Shown piece after piece: positions 1 to 5,208 of a stretch of 5,208 nt of DNA. The notes below the pieces were generated by a model. It had not been told where the DNA came from. It searched no databases and saw only the letters and a list, made by a program, of their open reading frames with translations. The position numbers and the translations under genes were made by a program. Location: assembly GCA_964439745.1 (NCBI GenBank), contig CAYTQK010000230.1, forward strand, positions 1 through 5,208, in the 5' to 3' direction. The stretch comes from CAYTQK01 sp964439745. GTDB lineage: Bacteria > Desulfobacterota > Desulfobacteria > Desulfobacterales > Desulfosudaceae. How positions within the stretch are numbered: the stretch's first letter is position 1; each line of letters starts with the position of its first letter.

Positions 1-70
1 GGAGGCCGAAAAAGCAGACAGGCCGGACTGAGCAGCGGCCAGGGCACCTGGGGGTAAAAGCAGGATTTTC

Positions 71-98
71 TTGACATCCTTTGGGACTTTGATACTCT
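71..98 (+). promoter_or_regulatory. Sigma70-like promoter for the diguanylate cyclase gene
   Basis: A perfect -35 hexamer TTGACA (71-76) is followed after 16 bases by TACTCT (93-98), which matches the -10 consensus at 4 of 6 positions. Transcription would start near 105 and give a leader of about 158 bases before the ATG at 263. The -35 box is the strong part of this call. The -10 box is mediocre. Confidence 0.45.
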
Positions 99-248
99 TT
101 TCTGCGGATTTACAGTAAAAATAAAGGTAAATCAGTCGGTTGATTTTTCACGCAAAAAATAGCCGCAGGCGGTACCGGCTGGGAACCTGGTTGAAACAAG
201 ATTTTTTAAAACAAAAAAGGGCAGCATCCAATTCAGGTGACAATTACC

Positions 249-258
249 AGGGGGGAAG
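249..258 (+). promoter_or_regulatory. Ribosome binding site deciding the start at 263
   Basis: The purine-rich run AGGGGGGAAG ends four bases before the ATG at 263, with its G-run about 7 bases upstream. The TTG at 140, which lies in the same frame, has no comparable site. This supports 263 as the start codon. Confidence 0.6.
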
Positions 259-262
259 ACCG

Positions 263-1387
263 ATGAGTGACGCGCCGGCCGAAAAAATGGGGATGCCGGA
301 CAATGCCGAGGATCTCCAAACCCGCTATGAAAAGCTGCTGAAAACCAACAGCATTCTCAATGAACGGGTTCTGGAACTCTACACACTTTACAATATCAGC
401 CGCATGCTGAGCACTTCTCTTCAGGTCAGTGACTTGTTTGAACTGGTGATCGGTCTGATCGGCGAATCCCTGAACGTGGATCAATACTGCCTGATGTTCC
501 TGGACCAGGAACGGCAGAAACTGCAGATTCGCGCCAGTCACGGCATGCCGGAATCGATATTGATGCATGGCGAGATGGATGTCAACGCGGGCATCGCCGG
601 CCGGGTCATTGCCGGGCGCAGACCCCTGCTGTTGAATGATATCAGCCAGGAAGAAGATTTTTTCTATTTTTCCGGCAGCGGTATCCAGGATGGCAGTTTT
701 CTGGGTATTCCCCTGGTGAACAGCCAGGGCGGCATCATCGGTGTGCTCAATGTCCATAAACCCGTTGTCAACGGGTTTTCCCAGTCCGATGTGCGGTTGT
801 TTACGGCAGTAGCCGAGCATGTCTCCATTGCCATCACCAATGCCCTCACCTTTCAACAGACCCAGGAACTGATCCGCAAGGACGAATTGACCGGCCTGTA
901 CAACCGCCGGTATTTTTTCGAGCGGTTTGAGCGGGAAATATACCGGTCCCGGCGGTATAGCCGCACCATTTCCCTGTTGATGATCGATATTGATCATTTC
1001 AAGGAATATAACGATACCCATGGTCATCTGCGGGGTGACCGGGCCTTGAAGCGCCTGGCCGCAACATTTGTCGAAAATCTCCGCAAGATCGACGTGGTGG
1101 CCCGCTACGGGGGCGAAGAGTTTCTGGTTCTGCTGCCGGAAACCGGCAAGTCCGATGCCGTTGTTGTCGGTGAAAAACTGCGCCGGGCGGTGGAACAAAT
1201 CGATTTCAACGAAGATGACAAGCAGTCCCATCCCTTCCGCCTGACCATAACCACCGGAGTCGCCAGTATTCCCGATGATGCCAATGAGCCGCTTCTCGCC
1301 CTTGACATCGCCGACAAGGCCCTCTACCTGGGCAAGGCCCAGGGCAGGAATCAGGTCTGCAGCGAAGTGCTGGATGCCACGGTTTGA
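263..1387 (+). CDS. GAF-domain diguanylate cyclase (GGDEF protein)
   Basis: This 374-residue soluble protein should make the second messenger c-di-GMP from two GTP. No signal peptide or membrane segment is seen. A short helical, probably coiled-coil N-terminus (about 13-40) leads into a GAF sensor domain (about 40-195; signatures G110-IAG-R114 and an LGIPL...GVLNV core), then a GGDEF domain (about 207-370) opening with DELTGLYNRR. Spacing matches PleD exactly: metal ligand D242, guanine-contacting N250 and D259, and GGEEF at 283-287 with the catalytic E285. The inhibitory I-site RxxD is also present (R274-K-I-D277), five residues before GGEEF. The enzyme is therefore predicted to be active and feedback-inhibited. 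The GAF ligand is unknown; the domain has no obvious heme or Fe-S motif. An in-frame TTG at 140 would add 41 residues, but the ATG has the better ribosome binding site. Confidence 0.93.
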   Translation: MSDAPAEKMGMPDNAEDLQTRYEKLLKTNSILNERVLELYTLYNISRMLSTSLQVSDLFELVIGLIGESLNVDQYCLMFLDQERQKLQIRASHGMPESILMHGEMDVNAGIAGRVIAGRRPLLLNDISQEEDFFYFSGSGIQDGSFLGIPLVNSQGGIIGVLNVHKPVVNGFSQSDVRLFTAVAEHVSIAITNALTFQQTQELIRKDELTGLYNRRYFFERFEREIYRSRRYSRTISLLMIDIDHFKEYNDTHGHLRGDRALKRLAATFVENLRKIDVVARYGGEEFLVLLPETGKSDAVVVGEKLRRAVEQIDFNEDDKQSHPFRLTITTGVASIPDDANEPLLALDIADKALYLGKAQGRNQVCSEVLDATV

Positions 1388-1417
1388 ACAGGACCGCACG
1401 GAAGGGGACAAGCCAGG

Positions 1418-1423
1418 TATAAT
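1418..1423 (+). promoter_or_regulatory. Consensus -10 box upstream of the flavodoxin-ferredoxin gene
   Basis: A perfect TATAAT lies 53 bases before the ATG at 1477, in the gap after the diguanylate cyclase stop codon. No recognisable -35 hexamer is found 16-18 bases upstream and no extended -10 TG precedes it, so activity may depend on an activator. The AT-rich stretch after it and the palindrome at 1437-1450 support a promoter region. Confidence 0.35.
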
Positions 1424-1436
1424 TTTCGTATTTTTT

Positions 1437-1450
1437 TGCGATTAATCGCA
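1437..1450 (+). promoter_or_regulatory. Perfect 14-bp palindrome, candidate operator
   Basis: TGCGATTAATCGCA is identical to its own reverse complement and has no spacer, so it suits a dimeric DNA-binding protein better than an RNA hairpin. It lies about 13 bases after the TATAAT box and ends 10 bases before the ribosome binding site. That corresponds to roughly +7 to +20 of the predicted transcript, a usual place for a repressor. I do not recognise it as the site of a known regulator; it does not match the FNR/CRP or HcpR consensus. Confidence 0.35.
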
Positions 1451-1460
1451 GACAATCAGA

Positions 1461-1468
1461 AAGGCAGG
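1461..1468 (+). promoter_or_regulatory. Ribosome binding site deciding the start at 1477
   Basis: AAGGCAGG lies 8 bases before the ATG at 1477 but only 2 bases before the in-frame ATG at 1471. The spacing favours 1477. Confidence 0.5.
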
Positions 1469-1476
1469 TAATGTGT

Positions 1477-2337
1477 ATGGCAGTATCAAAAGTATGGATC
1501 GTACTGGCCTCCCCGGCCGGTACCACTCGTCAGGTGGGAGAGGCTATCAAGGAAACCGCAGCAGTCCAGGGGGCCACGGTCACCCTGATCGATCTGGCCG
1601 AAGGCGGATCTGCGGCGCCAGACGCCGATCCAACCGAAGAATTGCGGCAATCGCTGGGGGAAAAAGATGTTTTGTTCGTGGGGTCACCCACTTACGCCAA
1701 CCATCCCCTGCCGCTGATCACGGATTTTCTGCAGAATCTGTCCGGGGCCCCGGCCGCGCGGGCGGCGGTGTTTACCACCTACGGCCTGGTTTCCAGCGGC
1801 ATGACCCTCTATGAAATGGGTACCCGGCTGCAAGATGGCGGTATGACGCTCCTGGGCGGCATCAAGGTGCCGGCTGCCCATTCCATGCTCTGGGATGACG
1901 AGGACCAGCCGGGCCGGGGACGTCCCGACGAGAATGACCTGGCCGCGGTGAGCCGGTTTGCCGACCAGGTGCTGCACAAGGCGGCTGCGGAAACGCCGGC
2001 GGGAATCGCCCTGGAGGATTTGAACTATCAGCGGCAGGAGGTCCGGGAGCGGGCGGCCGAAGCCGGGCTGCATGTGATCAAACCCGTGATGCTGCCCATG
2101 CAGGTGGATGAAGATGCCTGCACCGAATGCGGACAATGCGTGGATAATTGTCCCACCGGGAATATCTCCCTTGATCCCAAGCCGGTGTTTGGTGATCAGT
2201 GCATTGTTTGTTTTAATTGCGTCCGCGTGTGTGAGGAAGGCGCTGTTACCAATAATATTCTGCCGAAGATGAAACCGGAACTCGAAAAACGAATGGAATT
2301 TTTTCAGGAACCGGCGGAAGTGCGGATGTTTGTCTGA
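1477..2337 (+). CDS. EFR1-type flavodoxin-ferredoxin fusion protein
   Basis: This cytoplasmic redox protein of 286 residues carries a flavodoxin-like FMN domain joined to a bacterial 2[4Fe-4S] ferredoxin. The N-terminus has a beta strand followed by the phosphate-binding loop S12-PAGTT-R18. A second flavin-loop motif, GSPTY at 69-73, is followed by ANHPLP. A third segment around TTYGLVSSG is also typical of the fold. The C-terminus has two cluster motifs: C215, C218, C221, C225-P, then C242, C245, C248, C252. All eight ligands are present. Proteins of this layout are annotated as EFR1-family ferredoxins. Electron passage between the Fe-S clusters and FMN is expected, but the partners are unknown. 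An alternative start at 1471 adds two residues. The gene may be regulated through the TATAAT box and palindrome just upstream. The neighbours give no clear pathway. Confidence 0.9.
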   Translation: MAVSKVWIVLASPAGTTRQVGEAIKETAAVQGATVTLIDLAEGGSAAPDADPTEELRQSLGEKDVLFVGSPTYANHPLPLITDFLQNLSGAPAARAAVFTTYGLVSSGMTLYEMGTRLQDGGMTLLGGIKVPAAHSMLWDDEDQPGRGRPDENDLAAVSRFADQVLHKAAAETPAGIALEDLNYQRQEVRERAAEAGLHVIKPVMLPMQVDEDACTECGQCVDNCPTGNISLDPKPVFGDQCIVCFNCVRVCEEGAVTNNILPKMKPELEKRMEFFQEPAEVRMFV

Positions 2338-2406
2338 CCCGTATATGCCAAGAAATTTTCAGTTGTCGACAGAGCGGAAATATGTCACCTTACGCAATCA
2401 TTGGAA

Positions 2407-2414
2407 AAGGAAGG
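2407..2414 (+). promoter_or_regulatory. Ribosome binding site deciding the start at 2421
   Basis: AAGGAAGG lies 6 bases before the ATG at 2421. This start also gives a proper lipoprotein signal peptide beginning M-K-K. An in-frame upstream start near 2382 would place 13 extra residues before the signal sequence. Confidence 0.6.
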
Positions 2415-2420
2415 GCGGGT

Positions 2421-2855
2421 ATGAAAAAAATTCTGGCGGTAATGGTAACCATCATGTTGGCCGGTATGATGCTGGCGGCGGGGTGCGCGGACAAGTCCGC
2501 GGACAAAGAGGCGGTCAAGGATGTGCTGCGGGCGAACCTCAAGGCCCTGCAGGCGGAAGACCTTGATGGGTACCTGGCCACCCTGGATCCGGACAGTCCC
2601 GGCTATGAGAAGATGAAGCTGATCTGCCCCAAGATTTTTGAAATTTATGATTTGGAGCATGAGGTGGAAAAGATTGAGGTGCTGGATATATCCGACCAGG
2701 AAGCGCGCGTGCGGACCGTTCAGGTGGCCCGCCGGATTTCCGGTCCGGACAGCTATCGGCACAACCGTTCCACCACCGTGCATACCCTGAAGAAAAAAGA
2801 CGGGGCCTGGAAACTTACCGAGACCGAACAGGAATCCATGGAGTACCTGGAATAG
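2421..2855 (+). CDS. Small lipoprotein with a possible NTF2-like domain
   Basis: The product is 144 residues. The first 21 form a lipoprotein signal peptide: K2-K3, a hydrophobic stretch, then L-A-A-G before the lipidated C22. The -3 residue is Ala instead of the usual Leu, which is tolerated in many bacteria. Residue +2 is Ala, so outer-membrane sorting is more likely than inner-membrane retention. The mature part of about 123 residues has an N-terminal helical segment (KEAVKDVLRANLKALQAEDLDGYLATL), then alternating strands ending in a D-G-A-W130-K-L segment. This order resembles the NTF2-like/SnoaL-like fold, but I assign it by appearance only. No catalytic residues can be named and the function is unknown. 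The gene follows the flavodoxin-ferredoxin gene after 83 bases with no terminator seen between them, so co-transcription is possible. Confidence 0.85.
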   Translation: MKKILAVMVTIMLAGMMLAAGCADKSADKEAVKDVLRANLKALQAEDLDGYLATLDPDSPGYEKMKLICPKIFEIYDLEHEVEKIEVLDISDQEARVRTVQVARRISGPDSYRHNRSTTVHTLKKKDGAWKLTETEQESMEYLE

Positions 2856-2856
2856 T

Positions 2857-2874
2857 CGGTATCGCACCGTTTTT
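2857..2874 (+). terminator. Weak intrinsic terminator candidate after the lipoprotein gene
   Basis: CGGT (2857-2860) pairs with ACCG (2866-2869) across a 5-base loop, followed at once by TTTTT (2870-2874). It lies one base after the stop codon. A four-pair stem is short, so it may only attenuate or may be chance. Confidence 0.25.
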
Positions 2875-2912
2875 CCTTGCCGGGTGACCTTTCGGACAAG
2901 CCTGGCCAAACC

Positions 2913-2917
2913 GGGAG
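2913..2917 (+). promoter_or_regulatory. Ribosome binding site deciding the start at 2923
   Basis: GGGAG lies 5 bases before the ATG at 2923. A GTG at 2884 in the same frame would add 13 residues but has no good site before it, and the extra residues look unlike the usual start of this family. Confidence 0.5.
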
Positions 2918-2922
2918 ATGCC

Positions 2923-3393
2923 ATGGCCGAACATGCGCCGTTTGATCCCGAGACCCGTTCCCTGATTGAGGAGACCATGAAAACCCGGTCTCCCTATTGG
3001 AATCTGCTGGGGATCGAACTGGTCGACATCCGCAAAGGCTGGTCGCGCTTGCGCCTGCCGTTTGATCCCAAGCTGACCCATCCCTTCGGGATCGCCCATG
3101 GCGGTTCCATTTTTTCTGTGGCCGATTCGGCCGTGGCCATGGCCTTGATCGGCCTGGTCAGCCCGGAGGAGACCTTTGTCACCATTGAAATGAACATCAA
3201 GTACCTGGCCGCTTTTACTGAAGGAGAAATCGTGGCCGAGGCACAAATTCTGCACAAGGGCCGCAACACCGCCCTGGGGGAGATCACGGTGACCGGAAAC
3301 AACGACAGGCTTGTCGCCCGGGCCTCGGCCACCTATCTGATCATGCCGGCCCATGACCGGGTAAAAAATATGAACGATCTTAGCTCTTCTTGA
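2923..3393 (+). CDS. PaaI-family hotdog-fold acyl-CoA thioesterase
   Basis: At 156 residues the product has the usual length of a single-domain hotdog thioesterase, which hydrolyses an acyl-CoA or aryl-CoA to free acid and CoA in the cytoplasm. The family signature is clear: H-P-F-G-I-A-H59-G60-G61, then S-I-F-S-V-A-D68-S leading along the hot-dog helix. D68 aligns with the catalytic Asp of PaaI-type enzymes. The later segment N-I-K-Y-L-A-A-F with GEIVAEAQILHKGR is the typical strand pair that follows. The substrate cannot be told from sequence. PaaI itself acts on phenylacetyl-CoA derivatives, but no phenylacetate genes are seen here, so a general CoA-recycling role is equally likely. The start is chosen from the ribosome binding site at 2913-2917. 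The gene is 67 bases from the lipoprotein gene. Confidence 0.9.
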   Translation: MAEHAPFDPETRSLIEETMKTRSPYWNLLGIELVDIRKGWSRLRLPFDPKLTHPFGIAHGGSIFSVADSAVAMALIGLVSPEETFVTIEMNIKYLAAFTEGEIVAEAQILHKGRNTALGEITVTGNNDRLVARASATYLIMPAHDRVKNMNDLSSS

Positions 3394-3432
3394 TCTCAGG
3401 GGATCCGGTTTTTCCGGCTCTGCTTACCCATC

Positions 3433-3441
3433 TGGTATAAT
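3433..3441 (+). promoter_or_regulatory. Extended -10 promoter for cobQ
   Basis: TGGTATAAT is a perfect extended -10 element (TGnTATAAT) 27 bases before the ATG at 3469. No good -35 box is visible, which extended -10 promoters can tolerate. Transcription would start near 3448 and leave a leader of about 20 bases. That is far too short for a cobalamin riboswitch, so if this promoter is the one used, B12 riboswitch control can be excluded. Confidence 0.5.
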
Positions 3442-3468
3442 GCCGGCAGATGTGATACACAGGTGGGC

Positions 3469-4980
3469 ATGAAAACAGCGAAAAAAGTCATTTTTCTGGG
3501 CACCGGCTCGGACGTGGGCAAGAGCGTCACCGCCACCGCCTTCTGCCGGATCCTCCGAAATCGCGGCCTGCGGGTGGCGCCCTTCAAGGCCCAGAACATG
3601 TCCAACAACGCCTATGTCACCCTGGAGGGCGGGGAAATCGGCCGCGCCCAGGCGGCCCAGGCCGAGGCCGCCGGCTGCCTGCCCTCGGTCCGCATGAACC
3701 CGGTTCTCCTCAAGCCTTGCAGTGACACCGGCTCCCAGGTGGTGGTCCTGGGGCAGGTGCACCAGACCATGCCGGCCCACTCCTATTACGCCTACAAGGA
3801 TCATTTGAAACAGACCATCCGCGACAGTTTTGCCGCCCTGGCCGCCGATTACGAGGCCATTGTCATGGAGGGGGCGGGCTCCTGTGCCGAGGTGAATCTG
3901 CGCCAGCACGACGTCGTCAATTTTGACCTGGCCCTCAGCGTGGGCGCGCCGGTTATCCTGGTGGCCGATATCGACCGGGGCGGGGTTTTTGCCCAGATCG
4001 TGGGCACCCTGGAACTGATCTCCCCGGCCGAGCGCGACCTGGTGGCGGGGGTTATCATCAACAAGTTCCGGGGCGACCCCCGGCTGTTCGACGAGGGCAT
4101 CGCCTTTCTGGAAGAAAAGACCGGCAAACCGGTGCTGGGACTGGTGCCCGTTTACCAGGGCTTTGCCATTGATACCGAAGACAGCATGTCGCTGGATGCG
4201 GCCATGAAAACCAGGACCGGCCCGCTGCCCGGCCGGATCAACCTGGCCGTGCTGCGGCTGCCCCACGTGGCCAACTTTACCGATATCGAGGCCCTGCAGG
4301 AAGAGCCGGAGGTCACCGTGACCTGGCTGGAACGGCCGGACAACCTGGCCGATTTCCAGGCCCTGATCATTCCCGGCAGCAAGAGTGTTATTCACGACCT
4401 GGTGCAGCTGCACCAGGCCGGGTGGCCGGACGCCCTGGCCGATTTTATCCGGGATGAACGGAAGATGGTGGTGGGCGTGTGCGGCGGCTATCAGATGCTG
4501 GGCCGGCTGGTGGAAGATCCCCTGGGCCTGGAAGGGGAGCGCACCGAATTTCCCGGCCTGGGGCTGCTGGATATTGCCACCCGCATGGAAAAGGTCAAGC
4601 AGGTCCGGTTATCCGCCGGCCGCGACCGGCTTTTTGACGTGCCGGTCAGCGGGTATGAAATTCACATGGGCCGGACCCGCGCCGGAGAGGGCGCGGCGCC
4701 TTTTCTGGAACTGGTCGACGGGCAGGGCGGATTCGTATCCGACGGGGCCATGCGTCCGGACGGCCGGGTATGCGGCACCTATCTCCACGGACTGTTCGAC
4801 AGCGGTGCTTTTCGCAAAACCTTCCTGCAAACCCTGGCCGAAAAGAACCGGCTTTCCTTTGACGACGCCCTTGCCCGGCGCGACCACCAGCAGGTCAAGG
4901 ACGAAAATTACAACCGCCTGGCCGCCCATTTCGAGGCCTACACCGATGTGGAGCGGGTGTTGGCCATCATGGAAGAATAA
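3469..4980 (+). CDS. cobQ: Cobyric acid synthase (glutamine-hydrolysing)
   Basis: The product of about 503 residues has the usual family length. It amidates carboxylates b, d, e and g of adenosylcobyrinic acid a,c-diamide, using ATP and glutamine, to give adenosylcobyric acid in cobalamin synthesis. The N-terminal half is a dethiobiotin-synthetase-like ATPase domain with P-loop GTGSDVGKS (11-19), the family motif FKAQNMSNN, and DIDRGGVFAQI followed by NKFRGD. The C-terminal half is a class I glutamine amidotransferase domain with nucleophile C338 in GVCGGYQMLG and catalytic H440 in GTYLHGLFD. The family motif GYEIHMGRT lies between them. The gene is also called cbiP in anaerobic-pathway organisms. 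ATG 3469 is preferred; an in-frame GTG at 3463 adds two residues and both share a close AGGTGG. No other cobalamin genes lie in the window. GC content is visibly higher than in the first gene. Confidence 0.97.
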   Translation: MKTAKKVIFLGTGSDVGKSVTATAFCRILRNRGLRVAPFKAQNMSNNAYVTLEGGEIGRAQAAQAEAAGCLPSVRMNPVLLKPCSDTGSQVVVLGQVHQTMPAHSYYAYKDHLKQTIRDSFAALAADYEAIVMEGAGSCAEVNLRQHDVVNFDLALSVGAPVILVADIDRGGVFAQIVGTLELISPAERDLVAGVIINKFRGDPRLFDEGIAFLEEKTGKPVLGLVPVYQGFAIDTEDSMSLDAAMKTRTGPLPGRINLAVLRLPHVANFTDIEALQEEPEVTVTWLERPDNLADFQALIIPGSKSVIHDLVQLHQAGWPDALADFIRDERKMVVGVCGGYQMLGRLVEDPLGLEGERTEFPGLGLLDIATRMEKVKQVRLSAGRDRLFDVPVSGYEIHMGRTRAGEGAAPFLELVDGQGGFVSDGAMRPDGRVCGTYLHGLFDSGAFRKTFLQTLAEKNRLSFDDALARRDHQQVKDENYNRLAAHFEAYTDVERVLAIMEE

Positions 4981-5035
4981 TGGTGCTGGCCAAAAATAAA
5001 AATCATTCCCCCGCGTTCATTTAACGGGTATCGAT

Positions 5036-5062
5036 AAGCCGGACAAAAAATGTCCGGTTTTT
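5036..5062 (+). terminator. Rho-independent terminator of cobQ
   Basis: CCGGACA (5039-5045) pairs perfectly with TGTCCGG (5051-5057) around a five-A loop, followed by TTTTT (5058-5062). The two A residues at 5036-5037 can pair with part of the T-run. It lies 58 bases after the cobQ stop codon and closes the + strand gene series. Confidence 0.9.
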
Positions 5063-5076
5063 CTATGGCTTTTTAT

Positions 5077-5095
5077 GGTGGGACGAGGGTGGGAC
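5077..5095 (+). repeat. Pair of 8-bp direct repeats GGTGGGAC
   Basis: GGTGGGAC occurs at 5077-5084 and again at 5088-5095, 11 bases apart start to start, close to one helical turn. It sits between the cobQ terminator and the tRNA terminator, in otherwise unassigned DNA. This arrangement resembles a two-site protein-binding element such as the arm-type sites of a tyrosine integrase, but nothing else in the window supports that. Confidence 0.4.
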
Positions 5096-5107
5096 AGGAA
5101 AGCCAAC

Positions 5108-5137
5108 AAGAAAGGGCAACCATTTTCATGATTGCCC
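5108..5137 (-). terminator. Rho-independent terminator of the tRNA-Phe gene
   Basis: Read on the - strand, GGGCAATCAT pairs with ATGGTTGCCC around a GAAA tetraloop (5137 down to 5114), then TTTCTT follows (5113-5108). On this strand all ten pairs form if one U-G wobble is counted. On the + strand the same position is a C-A mismatch, so the hairpin is built for - strand RNA. It begins 17 bases after the tRNA CCA end. Confidence 0.75.
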
Positions 5138-5154
5138 TAACTTCTTGATTTAAC

Positions 5155-5208
5155 TGGTGCCGAGGGGCGGAATCGAACCACCGACACGGGGATTTTCAGT
5201 CACCTGCT
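5155..5208 (-). tRNA. tRNA-Phe (anticodon GAA), 3' part only
   Basis: The complement of 5155-5208 reads as the last 54 bases of a tRNA. It has the end of the D-arm side (AGCA), an anticodon arm with loop CTGAAAA (anticodon GAA at 5197-5195), a variable loop, a T-arm GGTGG-TTCGATT-CCGCC, the acceptor strand CCTCGGC, discriminator A and an encoded CCA (5157-5155). The 5' half lies beyond the window and should begin GCCGAGG if the gene is intact. The anticodon stem GGTGA/TCCCC carries one T-C mispair (5202 with 5190, tRNA positions 29 and 41). The gene may therefore be intact but slightly altered, or it may be a tRNA fragment left by an integration event. Confidence 0.88.

Larger units (their letters stand above)
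1..262 (+). other. Upstream region and long leader of the diguanylate cyclase gene
   Basis: No complete gene is visible here. In frame 2 the first bases read E-A-E-K-A-D-R-P-D and then stop at 29-31. This charged tail could be the end of an upstream protein, but nine residues cannot establish it. A promoter-like sequence follows at 71-98. The remaining roughly 160 bases before the ATG at 263 are AT-rich, with a small possible hairpin (AGCCG at 161-165 with CGGCT at 176-180). The reading frame of the downstream gene stays open back to a TTG at 140, so a 41-residue N-terminal extension is formally possible. That stretch is rich in basic residues, resembles no known domain, and has no clear ribosome binding site before the TTG. 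Confidence 0.5.

Noticed and set aside
2..31. Possible C-terminal end of an upstream CDS in frame 2
   Set aside because: Only nine codons precede the stop, which is too short to identify or to distinguish from chance.
21..40. Inverted repeat GGCCG ... CGGCC with a 10-base loop
   Set aside because: There is no T-run after it, and a 5-bp GC stem is common by chance in GC-rich DNA.
120..200. Faint resemblance to a c-di-GMP-I (GEMM) riboswitch: GGTAAATCA hairpin followed by ACGCAAA
   Set aside because: The GAAA tetraloop, the GGGACGCAAAGCC core and the tetraloop-receptor arm could not be placed, so the fold does not close. It is noted only because the downstream gene makes c-di-GMP.
233..1411. 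Long open frame on the - strand opposite the diguanylate cyclase (392 codons)
   Set aside because: It lies entirely opposite a gene with complete catalytic motifs, and its translation resembles no protein family. It is a by-product of codon bias on the other strand.
3406..3418. CCGG-TTTTT-CCGG as a terminator after the thioesterase gene
   Set aside because: The stem is only 4 bp and the T-run is in the loop instead of after the stem, so it would not terminate transcription.
3424..4413. Long open frame on the - strand opposite cobQ (329 codons)
   Set aside because: High GC codon bias in cobQ keeps this frame open. Its translation is Gly/His/Gln-rich without domain motifs, and cobQ is certain.
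4385..4999. Open frame on the + strand overlapping the end of cobQ in another frame (204 codons)
   Set aside because: Its Trp- and Pro-rich composition is typical of an out-of-frame shadow, and the cobQ frame carries the amidotransferase motifs here.
1..5208. CRISPR array, insertion sequence, toxin-antitoxin or defence system
   Set aside because: I found no spaced repeat array, transposase, terminal inverted repeats, or gene pair of that kind. The five genes have ordinary metabolic, redox or signalling identities.

Overview
The window looks like a chromosomal stretch from an anaerobic, moderately GC-rich bacterium. The flavodoxin-ferredoxin fusion, the cobyric acid synthase and the general codon style fit a sulfate-reducing Desulfobacterota (deltaproteobacterial) genome. 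That placement is an inference from protein style and cannot be proven here.

Five protein genes lie head to tail on the + strand. (1) A soluble GAF-GGDEF diguanylate cyclase (263-1387) has an intact active site and a product-inhibition I-site, and is preceded by a long leader with a good sigma70-like promoter. (2) A flavodoxin-like protein fused to a 2[4Fe-4S] ferredoxin (1477-2337, EFR1 type) is preceded by a consensus TATAAT box and a perfect 14-bp palindrome. (3) A small lipoprotein with an NTF2-like look (2421-2855). (4) A PaaI-type hotdog thioesterase (2923-3393). (5) Cobyric acid synthase CobQ/CbiP (3469-4980), preceded by an extended -10 promoter and followed by a strong intrinsic terminator. 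Gaps between genes are 65-90 bp. Genes 2-4 may share a transcript, but 1, 2 and 5 appear to have their own promoters, and no common pathway links the five.

The right edge holds the 3' part of a tRNA-Phe(GAA) gene on the - strand with its own terminator, convergent with cobQ. Its anticodon stem has one mispair, and a pair of direct repeats lies in the strip between the two terminators.

Overall this is an ordinary housekeeping and signalling region. I do not see a previously undescribed system. The points most worth a second look are the palindrome upstream of the flavodoxin-ferredoxin gene and the odd tRNA stem with nearby repeats.
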